In this document: piece by piece, positions 1 to 8,568 of the stretch
How positions within the stretch are numbered: the stretch's first letter is position 1
Layout of the letters: each line of letters begins with the position of its first letter
Assembly: GCF_006335115.1 (NCBI RefSeq)
Contig: NZ_VDMJ01000006.1
Coordinates: forward strand, 124,001-188,000
Direction of reading: 5' to 3'
Source of the DNA: Streptomyces sp. NP160
GTDB lineage: Bacteria; Actinomycetota; Actinomycetes; Actinomycetales; Quadrisphaeraceae
DNA length: 64,000 bases
Notes under the pieces: generated by a model
Told to the model about the DNA's origin: nothing
Database searches by the model: none
The model's input: the letters and a program-made list of their open reading frames with translations, nothing else
Program-made: the position numbers and the translations under genes

Positions 1-1
1 C

Positions 2-319
2 CACGCCGGGGGCGCCGGGACCATCACGGGCACGAAGGGCCGCATCGAGGTCGCCGGTCCGCTGCACAAGCCCGCCCGCCTGCAGGTGTGGGCCGACGGC
101 GCCGGCCGCGACGACGAGCCCTCCGAGGTGGTGGAACGTCCCGTGACGGGACGGGGTTACGTGCACATGGTCGAGCACGTCCACGAGTGCCTGGCCGCCG
201 GGCTCGTGGAGAGCCCGGTCATGCCCATGACCGACTCGGTCGCCGTGGCGGAGGTGCTCGACGCCGCTCTCGACCAGCTCGGTGCCGTGCACCGCGACGA
301 CGACACCGCCCTCGCCTGA
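2..319 (+). CDS. Gfo/Idh/MocA-family oxidoreductase, C-terminal part
   Basis: This is the last 105 codons of a gene that enters from the left edge. The visible part matches the C-terminal substrate domain of Gfo/Idh/MocA dehydrogenases: a GTKGRIEV strand where the beta-sheet domain closes, then the helical tail MVEHVHECLAAGLVESPVMPM, which in this family carries the conserved H-x-C-L-x-x-G-L-x-E-S-P run. The NAD(P)-binding Rossmann half is outside the window, so the substrate cannot be named; dihydrodiol or myo-inositol dehydrogenase-like enzymes are typical. The stop is followed 21 bases later by the next gene on the same strand. Confidence 0.8.
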   Translation, partial: HAGGAGTITGTKGRIEVAGPLHKPARLQVWADGAGRDDEPSEVVERPVTGRGYVHMVEHVHECLAAGLVESPVMPMTDSVAVAEVLDAALDQLGAVHRDDDTALA

Positions 320-340
320 CCCACCCGCTGGAGCCCCTCG

Positions 341-2386
341 ATGACCTCTCCCGTCCGTGATCGTGGACAGTCGGCCACCTCCACCTCCACCTCGCTGAAG
401 CGCACCCGCGTGCGCGCCCCCGAGCTGGTGGGCCGCCGCTGGGTCGGCACCGGCGGTGCCGAGCTGTCCCTGGCCGACCTGCGCGGCCGCATCGTGCTGC
501 TCGACTTCTGGACCAGCTGCTGCGTCAACTGCCAGCACGTGCTGGACGAGCTGCGCGAGCTGGAGCACGAGTTCTCCGACGTCCTCGTCGTCGTCGGGGT
601 GCACTCCCCGAAGTTCGCCCACGAGGGCACCGTCGAGGCCGTCGACGCCGCCGTCCTGCGCTGGGACGTGCGCCACCCGGTGCTCGACGACCCGCAGCTC
701 ACCACCTGGCAGGCCTACGCGGCGCGCGCCTGGCCGACGCTGACCGTGGTGGACCCGGAGGGCTACGTCGTCGCGTCGATGAGCGGCGAGGGCCACGCGC
801 ACGGGCTCGGCGTGCTGCTGCGCGAGCTGGTGGCCGAGCACGAGGCCAAGGGCACCCTGCGCCGCGGCGACGACCCCTACGTGCCCCCGCCCGCGCCGGA
901 CAGCGCCTTCGCGCTGCCCACCGCGCTGCTGCCCCTGCCGGCGAGTGCTGGAGGCGGCTACCTGCTCTCCGACACCGCGCACCACCAGCTCGTCGTCCTC
1001 GACGAGGACCTCGCCACCGAGCGCGCCCGGATCGGCACCGGCGAGCGCGGCCTCGTGGACGGTGGTCCGGAGCAGGCGCGCCTGTCCGAGCCGGTCGGCC
1101 TGACGCTCCTGCCGCCGGACGTGGCCGCGCGCGTGGGGTGGGACGTGGCCGTGGCCGACTCCACCAACCACGCCGTCCGCGGCCTGCGGCTGGCCGACCT
1201 GTCGCTGGTGACGCTCGCCGGGACCGGGGCGCAGCTGCGCCGCCGGGAGGGCGGTGGCCCGGCCCTCGAGCAGGACCTGTCCACGCCGCTCGACACCGCC
1301 TGGTTCGACGGGCAGCTGGTCATCGCCATGGCCGGTGTCCACCAGTTGTGGGCGCTCGACCCGGCCCCGGCCGGCCCGGCAGGGGCTGTCGACGCCACCG
1401 GCGGCGTGGTCCGCGTGCTCGCCGGCACCACCGCCGAGGGCCTGCGCGACGGCGCCGCCGAGCAGGCGTGGTTCGCCCAGACCGGTGCGCTGGAGGTCTC
1501 CGCGGACGGCGGCCGGTTGTGGGTGCTGGACGCCGAGACGTCAGCGCTGCGCTGGGTGGAGCGCTCCGGCGACGGCCCCGCCGACCGCGAGGTGAAGGCC
1601 GTGGAGGACGACCGGATGGCCAACGTGCTCCCGGTGGCCGGCGCCGGCTACGAGGTGGGGTCCGTGGTGGGCACCGGCCTGTTCGAGTTCGGCCTGCGCG
1701 ACGGCGAGGCAGCGCAGGCGCTGCTGCAGCACCCCCTCGGGATGGCGCTGCTGCCCGACGGGTCGGTGGTGGTGGCGGACACCTACAACGGCGCGCTGCG
1801 CCGCTACGACCCGCTCGGCGGTGACGCGGGCGAGGTGACCACGCTCGCCAGCGGTCTGGCCGAGCCGACCGCCGTGGCCGTGGAGCTCGACGACGACGGG
1901 CGAGCGGCGACCTTCGTCGTCGTCGAGAGCGCCGCGTCGCGCCTGACCCGGCTGCAGGTGCCCGCGGCGGCGTCGAGGCTGGCCGGGGAGGCCCAGCGCG
2001 TCAAGCGCCCGCCCACGCCGCTGGCACCGGGACCGGTGGCGCTGCGCGTGGCCTTCACGCCGCCGACCGGGCAGAAGCTCGACCACCGCTGGGGAGACCC
2101 GACGCGCCTGGTGGTCTCCTCCTCGCCGGAGGGCCTGCTCAGCGCGGGTGCCGGCGACGCCGAGGGGCTGGCGCGGGACCTCGTCATCGACCCCTCGGCG
2201 CTGGAGCCGGGCGCCACCGGTGTGCTGCACGTGTCGGTGCAGGCCGCCGCCTGCGACGGGGACCCGGTCACCGGTGAGGTGCCCGAGTTCGCCGCCTGCC
2301 ACCTGTACCAGCAGGACTGGGGCATCCCCGTGGTGCTCGACGAGGAGGGCCCGTCCGAGCTGGCCCTCGACCTGCGCGGCGCCTGA
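341..2386 (+). CDS. Thioredoxin-fold/NHL-repeat protein (NHLRC2-like)
   Basis: A 681-residue protein. Residues about 30-165 form a thioredoxin-like domain with FWTSCCVNCQH; the C-V-N-C pair is at residues 61-64, as in TlpA/NHLRC2 proteins. Residues about 190-520 hold repeated strand motifs ending in VADS.NHAVR and VADTYNGALRRY, typical NHL beta-propeller blades. The last 140 residues form a beta-rich domain with a Cys-containing tail. No signal peptide is visible, so it is probably cytoplasmic. The family is a putative thiol oxidoreductase of unknown partner. ATG start 21 bases after the preceding stop suggests co-transcription. Its end is followed by a pair of palindromes that separate it from the convergent response regulator. 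Confidence 0.85.
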   Translation: MTSPVRDRGQSATSTSTSLKRTRVRAPELVGRRWVGTGGAELSLADLRGRIVLLDFWTSCCVNCQHVLDELRELEHEFSDVLVVVGVHSPKFAHEGTVEAVDAAVLRWDVRHPVLDDPQLTTWQAYAARAWPTLTVVDPEGYVVASMSGEGHAHGLGVLLRELVAEHEAKGTLRRGDDPYVPPPAPDSAFALPTALLPLPASAGGGYLLSDTAHHQLVVLDEDLATERARIGTGERGLVDGGPEQARLSEPVGLTLLPPDVAARVGWDVAVADSTNHAVRGLRLADLSLVTLAGTGAQLRRREGGGPALEQDLSTPLDTAWFDGQLVIAMAGVHQLWALDPAPAGPAGAVDATGGVVRVLAGTTAEGLRDGAAEQAWFAQTGALEVSADGGRLWVLDAETSALRWVERSGDGPADREVKAVEDDRMANVLPVAGAGYEVGSVVGTGLFEFGLRDGEAAQALLQHPLGMALLPDGSVVVADTYNGALRRYDPLGGDAGEVTTLASGLAEPTAVAVELDDDGRAATFVVVESAASRLTRLQVPAAASRLAGEAQRVKRPPTPLAPGPVALRVAFTPPTGQKLDHRWGDPTRLVVSSSPEGLLSAGAGDAEGLARDLVIDPSALEPGATGVLHVSVQAAACDGDPVTGEVPEFAACHLYQQDWGIPVVLDEEGPSELALDLRGA

Positions 2387-2397
2387 CACCTCCCGTC

Positions 2398-2463
2398 CCG
2401 CACTCGCGCACCCGAGTGCGGCTTCGGGGGTGGGTGGTGCCGCACTCGGGTACCCGAGTGCGG
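2398..2463. repeat. Pair of intergenic palindromes (copy A of a two-site repeat)
   Basis: Two palindromes of the form CCGCACTCG-N6-CGAGTGCGG lie at 2398-2421 (centre CGCACC) and 2440-2463 (centre GGTACC). The second is a perfect 24-base palindrome. They are separated by an 18-base G-rich spacer and sit between two convergent genes. The same palindrome, again as a pair, occurs at 11570-11632. They could work as a bidirectional terminator, a REP-like dispersed repeat or a protein site. Confidence 0.85.
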
Positions 2464-2481
2464 CATGAGGGGTCGGGGCGG

Positions 2482-3150
2482 TCAGCGCCAGGGGGCGGCG
2501 TGGCCGAGGTGCGCCAGCACGGCCAGCACGCGGCGGTGGTCGTCGTCGGTGGACGTCAGCCCGAGCCGGGCGAAGATCGACGCGACGTGCCCCTCCACCG
2601 TCCGCTCGGTGAGCCACAGGCGCCGGGCGATGCCGGCGTTGGTGCGGCCCTCGGCCATCAGGGCCAGCACGTCGCGCTCGCGCGGCGTCAGCGCCTCCAG
2701 CCCGCTGCGCGCCCCCGATCCCCCTCCGCCGCGGCCGCCGAGCAGGCGGCCCACCACCTCCGGGTCGAGGGCCGAGCCGCCCGCGGCGACGCGCCGCAGC
2801 GCGTCGAGGAAGTCGTCGACGTCGAGCGCGCGGTCCTTCAGGAGGTAGCCGAACCGGCCGGAGCTCACCAGCTCCACCGAGTGCCGCACCTCCACGTGCT
2901 GCGAGAGCAGCACGATGCCCAGCCCGGGGTGGCGCCGGCGCAGCTCGCGGGCGGCGCGGGCGCCGTCGTCGGTGAGGTCCGGCGGCATCCGCACGTCGAT
3001 GACGGCGAGGTCGGGCTCGTGCGCGGCCACGGCCGCCAGCAGCGCGGGCGCGTCCGGGGCCCTGGCGAGCACCTCGTGGCCGGCGTCCTCCAGCAGCGCC
3101 GCCAGCCCCTCGCGGAACAGCGGGGAGTCCTCCCCGATCACGATCCGCAC
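2482..3150 (-). CDS. NarL/LuxR-family response regulator (module 1)
   Basis: A 222-residue two-component response regulator. The receiver domain (1-120) has the acidic pair E7/D8, the phosphoacceptor Asp52 in VIDVRMP, and the conserved Lys in GYLLKD. A glycine-rich linker leads to a LuxR-type helix-turn-helix (about 155-215) with LTPRERDVLALMAEGRTN and TERTVEGHV. It overlaps the start of the cognate kinase gene by 13 bases, so the kinase lies upstream in the same operon. The targets are unknown. It reads toward the palindrome pair at 2398-2463, which probably ends the transcript. Confidence 0.9.
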   Translation of the reverse strand: MRIVIGEDSPLFREGLAALLEDAGHEVLARAPDAPALLAAVAAHEPDLAVIDVRMPPDLTDDGARAARELRRRHPGLGIVLLSQHVEVRHSVELVSSGRFGYLLKDRALDVDDFLDALRRVAAGGSALDPEVVGRLLGGRGGGGSGARSGLEALTPRERDVLALMAEGRTNAGIARRLWLTERTVEGHVASIFARLGLTSTDDDHRRVLAVLAHLGHAAPWR

Positions 3151-5240
3151 GGCAGTCGCACCTCCAGCAGCGTGCCCGCGCCCCGCGGGCTCACCAGCCG
3201 CAGGTCACCACCGGCGGCGGCCACCCGGTCCGCCAGGCCGGCCAGCCCGGACCCCGCCGCGAGGGACGCTCCGCCGCACCCGTCGTCGCGGACGCTGACC
3301 ACGAGGGCGTCGTCGTGGCGGGCGGCGCTCAGCGCGATCCGCTCGGCGCCGGAGTGCTTCACGGCGTTCGCCACGGCCTCGCTCGCCACGTAGTACGCGG
3401 TGGTGGCGACCGCCTCCGGCACCGCGCGCCGCCCGGCGTCCGACCCGTCGTCGTCCTCGAGGTCCATCCGCAGGTCGACGGGCACCGGCACCCGCTCGAG
3501 CATGGAGCCCAGGGCGGCCCCCAGCCCGTCGCCGAGGCTCGCCGGGCGCAGGCCGTGCGCGATCTGCCGCAGCTCGGCCACCGCCGTCGACAGCTGCTGG
3601 ACCGCCCCGTCGAGCACCCCGTCGAGCGGGCCGCCCGGTGCTGCTCCGGGGCCGAGCACGTCGAGCGCCCCGCTCGCGAGCCGCCGCTGCGCCAGGCGGA
3701 GCGCCACGCCGAGGCTCACCAGGCGCTGCTGGGCGCCGTCGTGGAGGTCCTGCTCGAGGCGGCGGCGCTCCTCCAGGGACGCCTCGAGCAGCCGCCCGCG
3801 GCTCTCGGCGACGTCGCGCAGCGCGGCGGTCAGCCCGACCCGCAGCCGCACCACCTCCACGACCAGGGCGGCAGCTGTCGCCGCCTCGCGCAGCAGGGTC
3901 CGCGGCGCGCCCGGTGGCGCGACCAGCACGCCGACCTCCTCGCCCGCCACCTCCACGGGCACCACCTGCTCTCCGGCCGCGACCGGCGGCAGCGCCGCGC
4001 CGTCGGCGTCGACGTGGTCGTCGGACGCCGCGCCCGGCAGCCGGTACCCCACGCGGACGGGCGCCCCGAACGCCTCGCTGAGCACCGCCTGCAGCCGCTC
4101 CGGGCGCACCAGACCCGCGTGGGCCCGCGCCTCCAGCGACGCGACCGCACCGAGCACGCGCTGGCGCGCCGGGTCGACCCGGCGGTCCACGACCCGCCGC
4201 AGCCGGGCGCGCACGGGGGCCAGGGCCGCGGCGCACACGGCCGTGGTGGCGGCTGCCAGCACGGGGGACTCGCGGCCCAGCCACAGGCCGCCCAGGAAGG
4301 CCGCCAGCGTGTAGACGCCCAGCAGGACCGTGGACAGCAGCGCGCAGGTGGTGGTGGCGGCGAGCGCCCTGTCGACGTCGTAGAGGTCGTGCCGCAGGAC
4401 GGCGACGCCCGTGGCCGCCGGGATCGCCAGGCCGACGGCCACCAGCCCGAGCACCGCGAGGTCCGGGCCGTCGAGGACGAGGTAGGACAGCCAGCACACC
4501 AGCAGCGTCAGCGGCACGAAGGTCGCACCGAGCAGGAACCACGTCAGCTGGGCCCGCTCCACGCCCGTGCTGCGCCGGTAGCGGCGCACCGCGGCCACGA
4601 GGGAGGCGACGAGCAGGCCGAGCAGGGCGAACGGCGCCGCCGTCCACACCGCCGCCGCCACCGCGCTGACCCCGGCACCCGCCGGGAGCGGCGCTGGGAC
4701 CCCCGGGAAGTGGGTGGTCGCCGCCGGGACGAGGAGCAGGGCCCCGAGGTGGGCCAGGGGCACGCCCACCACGCCCGCCGCGACCAGCCGCCACCGGGGG
4801 CCCGGCAGGCGGGCGGTGGGGAACAGGAGCAGCAGCAGCGCCGGGGGCACGTACCAGGCCATCCAGGAGGCCTCGGCCAGCGCGGCGCCCCACGGCGTCG
4901 CAGCCAGCACGGGCGAGGGGGCGGTCACCAGCGCCGTCCAGGCGTCGCTCACGCCGACGAGGCACGGCACCAGGCCCTGCAGACCGAGCAGCGCGGCCAC
5001 CGGGCTGCCCGGGCGCCGCACCCCCACGAGCAGGGCGACGACGAGGGCGACCAGGCCCACGAGGTCCATGAGCGCCAGGTAGAGGACGGGGACGAGGGCG
5101 GGGGCGAGCAGCGCCAGCCGCGCGGTGGCGACCACGCAGGCCAGCGCGGCGGCACCGCAGGCCACGGCCCCGGCCAGGCCCGGGCCGAGCGCTGCCGGCC
5201 GGGCCGCCAGGTGGAGCTCCTCAGCGGCCACGCGCCGCAC
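3138..5240 (-). CDS. Sensor histidine kinase, HisKA_3 type (module 1)
   Basis: A roughly 700-residue membrane kinase. The first half has about nine hydrophobic segments and a linker; then a GAF-like stretch, a dimerisation helix with the phosphoacceptor His in EQDLHDGAQQRL, and an HATPase domain with the N box in SEAVANAVKHSG and VRDDGCGG. This is the NarX/DesK-type HPK7 layout that partners LuxR-type regulators. The open frame extends further upstream, but the first hydrophobic segment follows closely on the GTG at 5240 and the frame above it overlaps the divergent gene's promoter, so 5240 (or GTG 5231) is chosen. The signal sensed is unknown. Confidence 0.85.
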   Translation of the reverse strand: MRRVAAEELHLAARPAALGPGLAGAVACGAAALACVVATARLALLAPALVPVLYLALMDLVGLVALVVALLVGVRRPGSPVAALLGLQGLVPCLVGVSDAWTALVTAPSPVLAATPWGAALAEASWMAWYVPPALLLLLFPTARLPGPRWRLVAAGVVGVPLAHLGALLLVPAATTHFPGVPAPLPAGAGVSAVAAAVWTAAPFALLGLLVASLVAAVRRYRRSTGVERAQLTWFLLGATFVPLTLLVCWLSYLVLDGPDLAVLGLVAVGLAIPAATGVAVLRHDLYDVDRALAATTTCALLSTVLLGVYTLAAFLGGLWLGRESPVLAAATTAVCAAALAPVRARLRRVVDRRVDPARQRVLGAVASLEARAHAGLVRPERLQAVLSEAFGAPVRVGYRLPGAASDDHVDADGAALPPVAAGEQVVPVEVAGEEVGVLVAPPGAPRTLLREAATAAALVVEVVRLRVGLTAALRDVAESRGRLLEASLEERRRLEQDLHDGAQQRLVSLGVALRLAQRRLASGALDVLGPGAAPGGPLDGVLDGAVQQLSTAVAELRQIAHGLRPASLGDGLGAALGSMLERVPVPVDLRMDLEDDDGSDAGRRAVPEAVATTAYYVASEAVANAVKHSGAERIALSAARHDDALVVSVRDDGCGGASLAAGSGLAGLADRVAAAGGDLRLVSPRGAGTLLEVRLPCGS

Positions 5241-5273
5241 CGTAGGCCCGCGGCGCGCCCGCGGACAGGGGGC

Positions 5274-5300
5274 CAGCACCCGGGTCTGGACCGGGTGCTG
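5274..5300. promoter_or_regulatory. Inverted repeat in divergent promoter region of module 1
   Basis: A perfect 10-base inverted repeat, CAGCACCCGG then 7 bases then CCGGGTGCTG, lies between the divergent kinase (start 5240) and the small membrane protein (start 5389). Its place 34 bases upstream of the kinase start makes it a candidate operator for the adjacent LuxR-type regulator. Binding is an inference. Confidence 0.5.
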
Positions 5301-5388
5301 CCACGGCAGACGCGCCGCGCCGGGACGCGCCACCGTGTCGCCGTCCCGCCGTCGCCCCGCTCGTCCCGCCGTCGTCCGGAGGTCCCCC

Positions 5389-5769
5389 GTGAAGCGCTCC
5401 GCAGCCCTCGTCACCGGCCTGGTGCTCAACGCCCTCTCGGGCCTGGCCGGTCTGCCCACGCTCGTGTCACCGACCACCGGGCCCGCGCCGGTGGTCATCA
5501 ACGTGGTCACGGGGATCCTCGGCATCGTCACGCTGGTCGGTGTGGTGCTCGTCTGGCGCTGGCGCAGCGGCCGGGTCGGCCTCGGCGTCACGCTCATCGT
5601 GGTCAGCCAGCTCCTCAACGCGCTGTCCGCCGTCCCCGCGTTCTTCGCCGACATCCCCACCGGCTACAAGGCGGCGATCGCGGTGGGCGTGGTGGTGACG
5701 CTGGTCGGCGTCATCCTGGTGCTCCCCGCCCGCCGCGCGGCTCGGGAGCTCACGGCGTCGCCGGTGTGA
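5389..5769 (+). CDS. Small four-helix membrane protein (module 1)
   Basis: A 126-residue protein made almost entirely of four hydrophobic segments (about 6-27, 34-56, 60-82, 90-113), ending in a basic tail RRAAREL. GTG 5389 is chosen because the first membrane segment follows directly and GGAGG lies 8 bases upstream. No known domain recognised. It resembles the product at 8569-9006: both have segment three ending in AL(S/T)AVPAFF, both end in a basic tail, and both lie opposite a NarL-type two-component pair. It may be a signal-sensing or target membrane protein of the two-component system. Its last 20 bases overlap the convergent kinase gene. Confidence 0.75.
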   Translation: MKRSAALVTGLVLNALSGLAGLPTLVSPTTGPAPVVINVVTGILGIVTLVGVVLVWRWRSGRVGLGVTLIVVSQLLNALSAVPAFFADIPTGYKAAIAVGVVVTLVGVILVLPARRAARELTASPV

Positions 5770-7684
5770 GCGGCAGCACCGCCCTGACACGCCCGCCGGC
5801 GGGCGTCGGCCCTGCCTCCAGCGAGCCGTGGAGCTGCTCGCAGCGCTCCCGCATCGACGCGGTGCCGACGCCCGCCAGCCACGCGGGCGTCGGTGCGCCG
5901 TCGTCGTCGGCGGTGACGACCAGGGCGCCGTCCACCACGGCGAAGACCACTCGGACCCGCAGCCCCTCGCCCGCGCGGTCGGGGTGCTCGCGCGCGTGGC
6001 GGGCGGCGTTGATGACCGCCTCCACGGCCACGCGGTAGGCGGCCACCTCCACGGCTGCGGGCAGCGACGGCGGCCGCTCCTCGTCGACCACCTCCACCAC
6101 CAGCGAGGACGCGTGCGCCGCGCCCAGCCGCGCCACCTGCTGGCGCACCGCGCCGGCCAGACCCCGCTCGTCCAGCGCCGGCGGGCGCAGGCCCACCACG
6201 AGGCGGCGGACCTCCGCGATGGAGCCGGAGACGTCCTCGCGGAGCTCGGCGAGCAGCCCGTCGGCCTGTTCGGGGTCCGTGCGGACGAAGTTGCGGGCGG
6301 CGTCGGCGCTGTAGGCGATGCCGGTGAGCACCGGGCCGAGCCCGTCGTGCAGGTCGCGCCGCAGCCGCCGCCGCTCCTCCTCCAGCGCCGCGAGCGCTCG
6401 CGACCGCTCCACGGCCAGCTGCTGGGTGAGGGCGAGGCCGTGCATCGCGCGGGCCAGCGGGGGCGCCAGCAGGTCGAGCAGCCGCCGCAGCTGCCCGGCC
6501 GCCTGCTCGTCGGGCAGGTCGACGACGACGGCGAGCTCGCCCACCGCCTGCTCGCCCACGGCCAGGGGCACCCGCACCGGCGTCCCCCGCCCGCGCTCCC
6601 CGCCACCGTCCGCGCTGTCACCGTCGTCGCGGACGGCCGCGGCCAGCAGGTCGACGTCGCCCCAGAGCTCGACCCTCGCGGCGCCCAGGTCGGCGCGCAG
6701 CGAGGCCACCCACGCCGACGGGTCGCTCTGGGAGCGCAGCTGGACGCCGAGGTTGCTCATCACCGCCACCGGGTCGCGCCGGCCGCCGAAGAGCAGCTCG
6801 TCGAACAGCCACCGCACCAGCAGCGCCACCGGGTGGAAGGTCGCTGCGACCCCCACGGCGAGCAGGGCGTTCCCGGCCTTGCCCGGCGGTGAGCCCGTCG
6901 ACGCCTGCACGAGCACCTGGCCGAGGGTGAACAGCGCCAGCGCCACCTCCACGCTGACCGCGTACCCGGCCAGCTGGGCGACGAGGCGCCGCACGTCCAC
7001 CACGAGGGGCGCGCGCAGGCCGACGACGAGGGCCGCCAGGGCCGCGGCGCCCCCCAGCAGGACCGCCAGCGCGGCCACCGCCGACCAGCGGCCGTCCGCG
7101 GAGACCCCGAGGGGGGCGTCGGGCGGGCCGTCGACGGCGAACAGCGCCTGCCCGGCCACGAGCACCGGGGCGACGACCCCGGCGACCAGCCACAGCCAGC
7201 GCGTGCGCTCGACCTCCCGGCTGCGCTCGGTGCGCCACCACAGCAGCGACGCGAGCGCGACGACCAGGGCGCCGCCACCGAGCACGTCGAGGACGGTGCC
7301 GGTGAGCACACCGGTGGCGGTGACCGCTCCGGACCCGAGCACCGCGGCGACCAGGGCCCTGTCGACGGCGGCGTCGCGGCGCCGGTCCGCCACCGCGTCC
7401 GTGTGCAGCGGGACCGCCGCGACGACCGCCGGCAGGGCCACGCTGCACGCCACCACGACCGCGGCCGTGGACAGGCCGGCGGCGGCGCCGGCGGCCGCCA
7501 GCGGTGCGGAGGCACCGGCCACCAGCAGCAGGCCCGCGGCGACCAGCAGCGCCACGGCGACGCGACGGCGGTCAGCCGTCGGTGCGTCGTGGGCTCCTCC
7601 GGGCCCGATGAGCAGCACCGCGGCGCTCGCGGCGCACACCGTCGCGCTGCCCAGCACGGGCAGGTGGTCGACGACGGCGCTCAC
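5750..7684 (-). CDS. Sensor histidine kinase, HisKA_3 type (module 2)
   Basis: A 644-residue membrane kinase with about ten N-terminal hydrophobic segments (residues 5-290), a GAF-like linker, the phosphoacceptor His in RRDLHDGLGPVL, and an HATPase domain with the N-box Asn in VEAVINAARHA and DDDGAPTP. The C-terminal MRERCEQLHGSLEAGP is the standard end of NarL-partner kinases. It lies 16 bases downstream of its response regulator, the opposite gene order to module 1. It could share ancestry with the module 1 kinase, though the membrane parts look quite different. Confidence 0.88.
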   Translation of the reverse strand: MSAVVDHLPVLGSATVCAASAAVLLIGPGGAHDAPTADRRRVAVALLVAAGLLLVAGASAPLAAAGAAAGLSTAAVVVACSVALPAVVAAVPLHTDAVADRRRDAAVDRALVAAVLGSGAVTATGVLTGTVLDVLGGGALVVALASLLWWRTERSREVERTRWLWLVAGVVAPVLVAGQALFAVDGPPDAPLGVSADGRWSAVAALAVLLGGAAALAALVVGLRAPLVVDVRRLVAQLAGYAVSVEVALALFTLGQVLVQASTGSPPGKAGNALLAVGVAATFHPVALLVRWLFDELLFGGRRDPVAVMSNLGVQLRSQSDPSAWVASLRADLGAARVELWGDVDLLAAAVRDDGDSADGGGERGRGTPVRVPLAVGEQAVGELAVVVDLPDEQAAGQLRRLLDLLAPPLARAMHGLALTQQLAVERSRALAALEEERRRLRRDLHDGLGPVLTGIAYSADAARNFVRTDPEQADGLLAELREDVSGSIAEVRRLVVGLRPPALDERGLAGAVRQQVARLGAAHASSLVVEVVDEERPPSLPAAVEVAAYRVAVEAVINAARHAREHPDRAGEGLRVRVVFAVVDGALVVTADDDGAPTPAWLAGVGTASMRERCEQLHGSLEAGPTPAGGRVRAVLPLTPATP

Positions 7685-7700
7685 GGGCGGGCCGCAGGCG

Positions 7701-8417
7701 TCAGCCGGCAGCGGGCCGGGCGCCCAGGCCGTGCTCGCGGGCCAGCACGATCGCCTCGGCGCGGCTCGCCACCCTCAGCTTGGCGAAGACCGAGGAGATG
7801 TGGTTGCCGACCGTCTTGGGCGCCAGGCCCAGCCCGCTGGCGATGGCCGTGTTGCTGTGTCCCGCGGCGATGGCGTCGAGCACCTGCAGCTCCCGGTCGG
7901 TCAGCTCGGGGAACGGGCGCACCGGCGCCTGGGAGGGCGCCCCCGACAGGCGCACGACCAGGCGCGCGGCGACGTCGGGGGCCAGCACCACCTGGCCCGC
8001 GTGGACCGCGTGCAGGGCGCGGGCGATCTCGTCGGCGTCGGCGCCCTTGAGGAGGTAGCCGCGGGCGCCGGCGCGCAGCGCGGCGACCACGGTGTCGTCG
8101 TCCTCGAACATCGTCAGCACGAGGACCGCGGCTCCTGGCACGGCGGCGGTGAGCCGGGCGGTGGCGGACACACCGTCCATTCCCGGCAGCTGCACGTCCA
8201 TCACCACCACGTCGGCCGCCAGCAGCTGCGCCTCGCGCACGGCGTCCTCACCGCTCGCGGCCTCCCCGGCCACCTCGATGCCGGGCAGCGAGGACAGCAG
8301 CGCGCGCAGCCCGCGGCGGACCACCGGGTGGTCGTCCACCAGCAGCACCCGCACCGGGGCGGCGGTGTCCACGGCTGTCACCGGTCCGGCGTCGTCCTCC
8401 CGCACGCCGCCGAGCAT
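7701..8417 (-). CDS. NarL/LuxR-family response regulator (module 2)
   Basis: A response regulator of 238 residues from ATG 8417, or 226 from GTG 8381, which has GGAGG 14 bases upstream. The receiver core begins at VRVLLVDDHPVVRRGL, with the phosphoacceptor Asp in VVMDVQLPGMDG and Lys in GYLLKG. The C-terminal LuxR helix-turn-helix includes LTDRELQVLDAIAAGHSN and APKTVGNHI. It is the first gene of the operon and is read before its kinase. A divergent small membrane protein starts 152 bases away, as in module 1. Confidence 0.88.
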   Translation of the reverse strand: MLGGVREDDAGPVTAVDTAAPVRVLLVDDHPVVRRGLRALLSSLPGIEVAGEAASGEDAVREAQLLAADVVVMDVQLPGMDGVSATARLTAAVPGAAVLVLTMFEDDDTVVAALRAGARGYLLKGADADEIARALHAVHAGQVVLAPDVAARLVVRLSGAPSQAPVRPFPELTDRELQVLDAIAAGHSNTAIASGLGLAPKTVGNHISSVFAKLRVASRAEAIVLAREHGLGARPAAG

Positions 8418-8568
8418 GGCCCCGCGGCGGGTCCCGGACCAGGGTCTGCGTCCCCGCCGCCCGGGGGACCTCCCGGTCGGGTGGGGGCCTGCCCCCTCAA
8501 CGGGGACGCCCCTGGCGGCCAGCCTCGTCCTGCCCCGCCGTCCGGCGCCCGACTCCCGAGGAGCAGCC

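Noticed and set aside
3315-6038. A very long plus-strand open frame antisense to the module 1 kinase
   Set aside because: Protein is Arg/His/Gln-rich with no domain; the minus-strand kinase has clear catalytic motifs, so this is a GC-bias shadow.
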